Shown: one piece after another, positions 62,540 through 64,000 of the stretch
How the letters are laid out: each line of letters begins with the position of its first letter
How positions within the stretch are numbered: position 1 is the first letter of the stretch
Assembly (NCBI RefSeq): GCF_003003885.1
Contig: NZ_PVWN01000010.1
Span: 58,146 to 122,145 of the forward strand
DNA: 64,000 bases
From: Chlorogloea sp. CCALA 695
Lineage (GTDB): Bacteria; Cyanobacteriota; Cyanobacteriia; Cyanobacteriales; Chroococcidiopsidaceae
Direction: 5' to 3'
Notes under the pieces: generated by a model
What the model was told of the DNA's origin: nothing
Databases searched by the model: none
Seen by the model: the letters and a program-made list of their open reading frames with translations, nothing else
Program-made: the position numbers and the translations under genes

Positions 62540-63070
62540 ATGGCTTCAAGTCATGCAGCAAATCAGCCTCAAGCACTTACTAGCGAAACCCAAGATGCAG
62601 TAAAAGCTTTTGAAAACTTGGATACCGATGCTAAGTTAGCTGTATTTTATTTTATTTACGAAAAGATGGGAGAGTCAATTACTCCAGCCGCTCCAGCAGC
62701 AACAGAGCCAGAATTAGCGCCAAGATTGTTGGGTGATTATTACAACTATTCAAAAGACGATCAGTTGGCAATTATGCGGCAGATTGTGAATTGCGAAGAC
62801 ACAGATTATTCTCGTGCCTATGGAGCGTTGAAAGAGAATAATCAATTAATGGTTTGGTATGCTTGGGCGCAAGGGATGGGGGATACAGTGGTAGGAATGC
62901 CGCAAAATTATGAAAGAACGCAAGCTCTAAATGGTGTATTGTCGCAGGTCGAAGCATTGAGCTTTGACGATCAAATTTCCGTATTGCGAACAATTGCCGG
63001 AGACATGGGTTGTAGCGACGTGCAGCCAATTGAAACTCAGGCGCAGACAGGGAAGACTTCAAGTTTTTAA
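62540..63070 (+). CDS. Helical carotenoid protein (HCP, OCP N-terminal-domain homologue)
   Basis: The 176-residue protein aligns with the all-helical N-terminal domain of OCP: LDTDAKLAVFYFIYEKMGES at 27-46, NNQLMVWYAWAQGMGDTVVG at 100-119, and DDQISVLRTIAGDMGCSDV near 143-160. OCP carotenoid contacts Tyr44 and Trp110 are conserved as Tyr40 and Trp106. OCP Arg155, which forms the salt bridge with the C-terminal domain, is kept as Arg150. The OCP Trp41 position is Tyr37. The C-terminal domain and its linker are absent. Such HCPs are carotenoid-binding quenchers or singlet-oxygen scavengers. A CTDH gene is 2.5 kb away. Confidence 0.9.
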   Translation: MASSHAANQPQALTSETQDAVKAFENLDTDAKLAVFYFIYEKMGESITPAAPAATEPELAPRLLGDYYNYSKDDQLAIMRQIVNCEDTDYSRAYGALKENNQLMVWYAWAQGMGDTVVGMPQNYERTQALNGVLSQVEALSFDDQISVLRTIAGDMGCSDVQPIETQAQTGKTSSF

Positions 63071-63073
63071 AAA

Positions 63074-63100
63074 TGGTAATGGGTAATGGGTAATGGGTAA
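63074..63100. repeat. Heptanucleotide tandem repeat (TGGGTAA)
   Basis: Three perfect TGGGTAA units (63080-63100) follow one six-base unit TGGTAA (63074-63079), just after the HCP stop. This is the short tandem heptamer type common in cyanobacterial intergenic DNA. GGTAATGG within it can pair with CCATTACC at 63115-63122, forming a hairpin between the convergent HCP and ABC genes. Confidence 0.8.
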
Positions 63101-63121
63101 TATTAATGAATTAGCCATTAC

Positions 63122-63877
63122 CTACCCTGCTACTTGTCCAATTTCTGCTGGAGTGAGGTGGGAGTGGACAACTTGCCCATCACGAAACCAGACTACGCGG
63201 CGTGTTTGCCGGGCAACATCAGATTCGTGAGTAACCATAACGATTGTAATTCCTGTAGCATTAAGTTCACTAAAGATGTCCATAACTTCAGTAGTAGTGC
63301 GAGAATCGAGAGCGCCTGTAGGTTCATCTGCTAGGAGTAAGACAGGACGATTAACGATCGCCCTGGCAATAGCAACCCGTTGTTGTTGACCGCCAGACAA
63401 TTGATTGGGGCGATTATTGAGCCGATTTTCTAGCCCGACACGTTGGAGAGCAATAGTTGCGCGATCGCGTCTTTCTTTAGCATTAATGCCTGCATAAACC
63501 ATAGGCAGCATGACATTTTCTAGGGCGCTAAGTTGAGCTAAGAGGTGAAATTGTTGAAAGACAAAGCCAATTTTGAGATTGCGAATACTAGCCAAATCGC
63601 CGTCATCCAAAGCAGCGACATCAACATTATCGAGATAGTAGTGTCCGCGTGTCGGGCGATCGAGACAGCCAATCACATTCATAGCAGTAGACTTACCAGA
63701 ACCCGAAGCGCCCATAATGGCGCAATACTCCCCAGATTCGACAGTTAGATTTACATCAGCTAGGGCGCGTACCTCAGTTTCGCCAGCACCGTAGACCTTA
63801 GAAATATTTTCGAGACGAATAATTGCCGAAGTAGGAATATTTGGAACAATTTGAGCTATAAATTTGTTTTCTAACAT
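63122..63877 (-). CDS. MacB/DevA-type ABC transporter ATP-binding protein
   Basis: The 251-residue ATPase has Walker A MGASGSGKSTAMNVIGCLDR near 54-73, Q-loop IGFVFQQFHLLAQLSALENV near 103, signature LSGGQQQRVAIARAI near 158, Walker B VLLLADEPTGALDSRTT near 175 and VMVTHESDVARQTRRVVWF at the end. The CLDRPTRG motif marks the MacB/LolD/DevA group. In cyanobacteria such ATPases belong to DevBCA-type exporters with a membrane-fusion protein and an outer-membrane porin. The partner genes are not in the window; the region upstream lies beyond its end. Confidence 0.9.
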   Translation of the reverse strand: MLENKFIAQIVPNIPTSAIIRLENISKVYGAGETEVRALADVNLTVESGEYCAIMGASGSGKSTAMNVIGCLDRPTRGHYYLDNVDVAALDDGDLASIRNLKIGFVFQQFHLLAQLSALENVMLPMVYAGINAKERRDRATIALQRVGLENRLNNRPNQLSGGQQQRVAIARAIVNRPVLLLADEPTGALDSRTTTEVMDIFSELNATGITIVMVTHESDVARQTRRVVWFRDGQVVHSHLTPAEIGQVAG

Positions 63878-64000
63878 TAGTTTAAATAGAATTATTTACT
63901 ATACATATTGGCTAAATATAAATCATCACCTAAAAACCGTTGAAAGCAGAAGACTTGCGGATTTATTGAGAGACATTTTGCAGGGGGTTTGGGGGAGGCA

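Noticed and set aside
62772..63062. Frame of 96 codons antisense to the HCP gene
   Set aside because: The opposite strand carries the OCP-domain signature throughout, so this is a shadow.

Overview
The window is chromosomal DNA from a cyanobacterium. The octamer GCGATCGC (HIP1) and its GCGATCG/CGATCGC core recur on both strands. Several gene groups are specific to oxygenic phototrophs: the NDH-1 cluster ndhA-ndhI-ndhG-ndhE, menD and menB for phylloquinone, a cytochrome c6-type protein, the proton extrusion protein PxcA, and two halves of the orange carotenoid protein (OCP) encoded as separate genes. The genus cannot be fixed by eye. I saw no tRNA, rRNA, CRISPR array, intact insertion sequence or prophage.

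Layout. 0-7.3 kb: glycolate dehydrogenase genes glcD, glcE and glcF on the minus strand, with a Uma2-type nuclease gene at the end. glcD is cut off from glcEF by a plus-strand DUF3352 gene and a decayed histidine-kinase gene. 7.4-9.8 kb: osmoprotectant ABC transporter. 9.8-14.4 kb: second Uma2 gene, DUF5331 gene, an SLH/OprB porin, a secreted protein of unknown function, and a broken zinc-ABC binding-protein gene (znuA-like) that still carries a large Zur/Fur-like palindrome at its 5' end. 14.4-22.2 kb: folB, menD, a lipoprotein-type methyltransferase paired with a c6-type cytochrome, a Ser/Thr kinase, bioD, an M20 amidohydrolase and a Nif3-like protein. 22.4-24.7 kb: tandem paralogous glycosyltransferases. 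25-29 kb: DUF6679-type protein, beta-CASP metallohydrolase, a 40-residue membrane protein, 3-methyladenine glycosylase and rsmA. 29-34.6 kb: gltA, ndhAIGE, nadK and a zinc-ribbon membrane protein. 34.6-41.7 kb: menB, cobU, a hypothetical gene, pxcA, a P-loop helicase-like protein and a Ser/Thr kinase. 41.8-47.4 kb: sbcC, then an ABC-2 transporter whose ATPase and permease genes are separated by two small genes.

47.4-59.6 kb is a dense sensory island. It holds a PAS histidine kinase, a CheR-PAS protein, a double-domain CheB, a REC-PAS-GAF-kinase giant, an Rcp1-like receiver and a second PAS kinase, all on the minus strand, with a NarL/LuxR regulator transcribed divergently. No chemoreceptor, CheA or CheW gene is present here.

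59.7-63.1 kb holds a homologue of the OCP C-terminal domain (CTDH, minus strand) and a homologue of the OCP N-terminal domain (HCP, plus strand). They flank queG, a HAD phosphatase gene and a disordered acidic protein. I consider this split carotenoprotein locus the most interesting system in the window, because the CTDH departs from the OCP domain at the carotenoid site. The window ends with a MacB-type ABC ATPase gene.

All identifications come from reading motifs and remembered family features; no database search was run.
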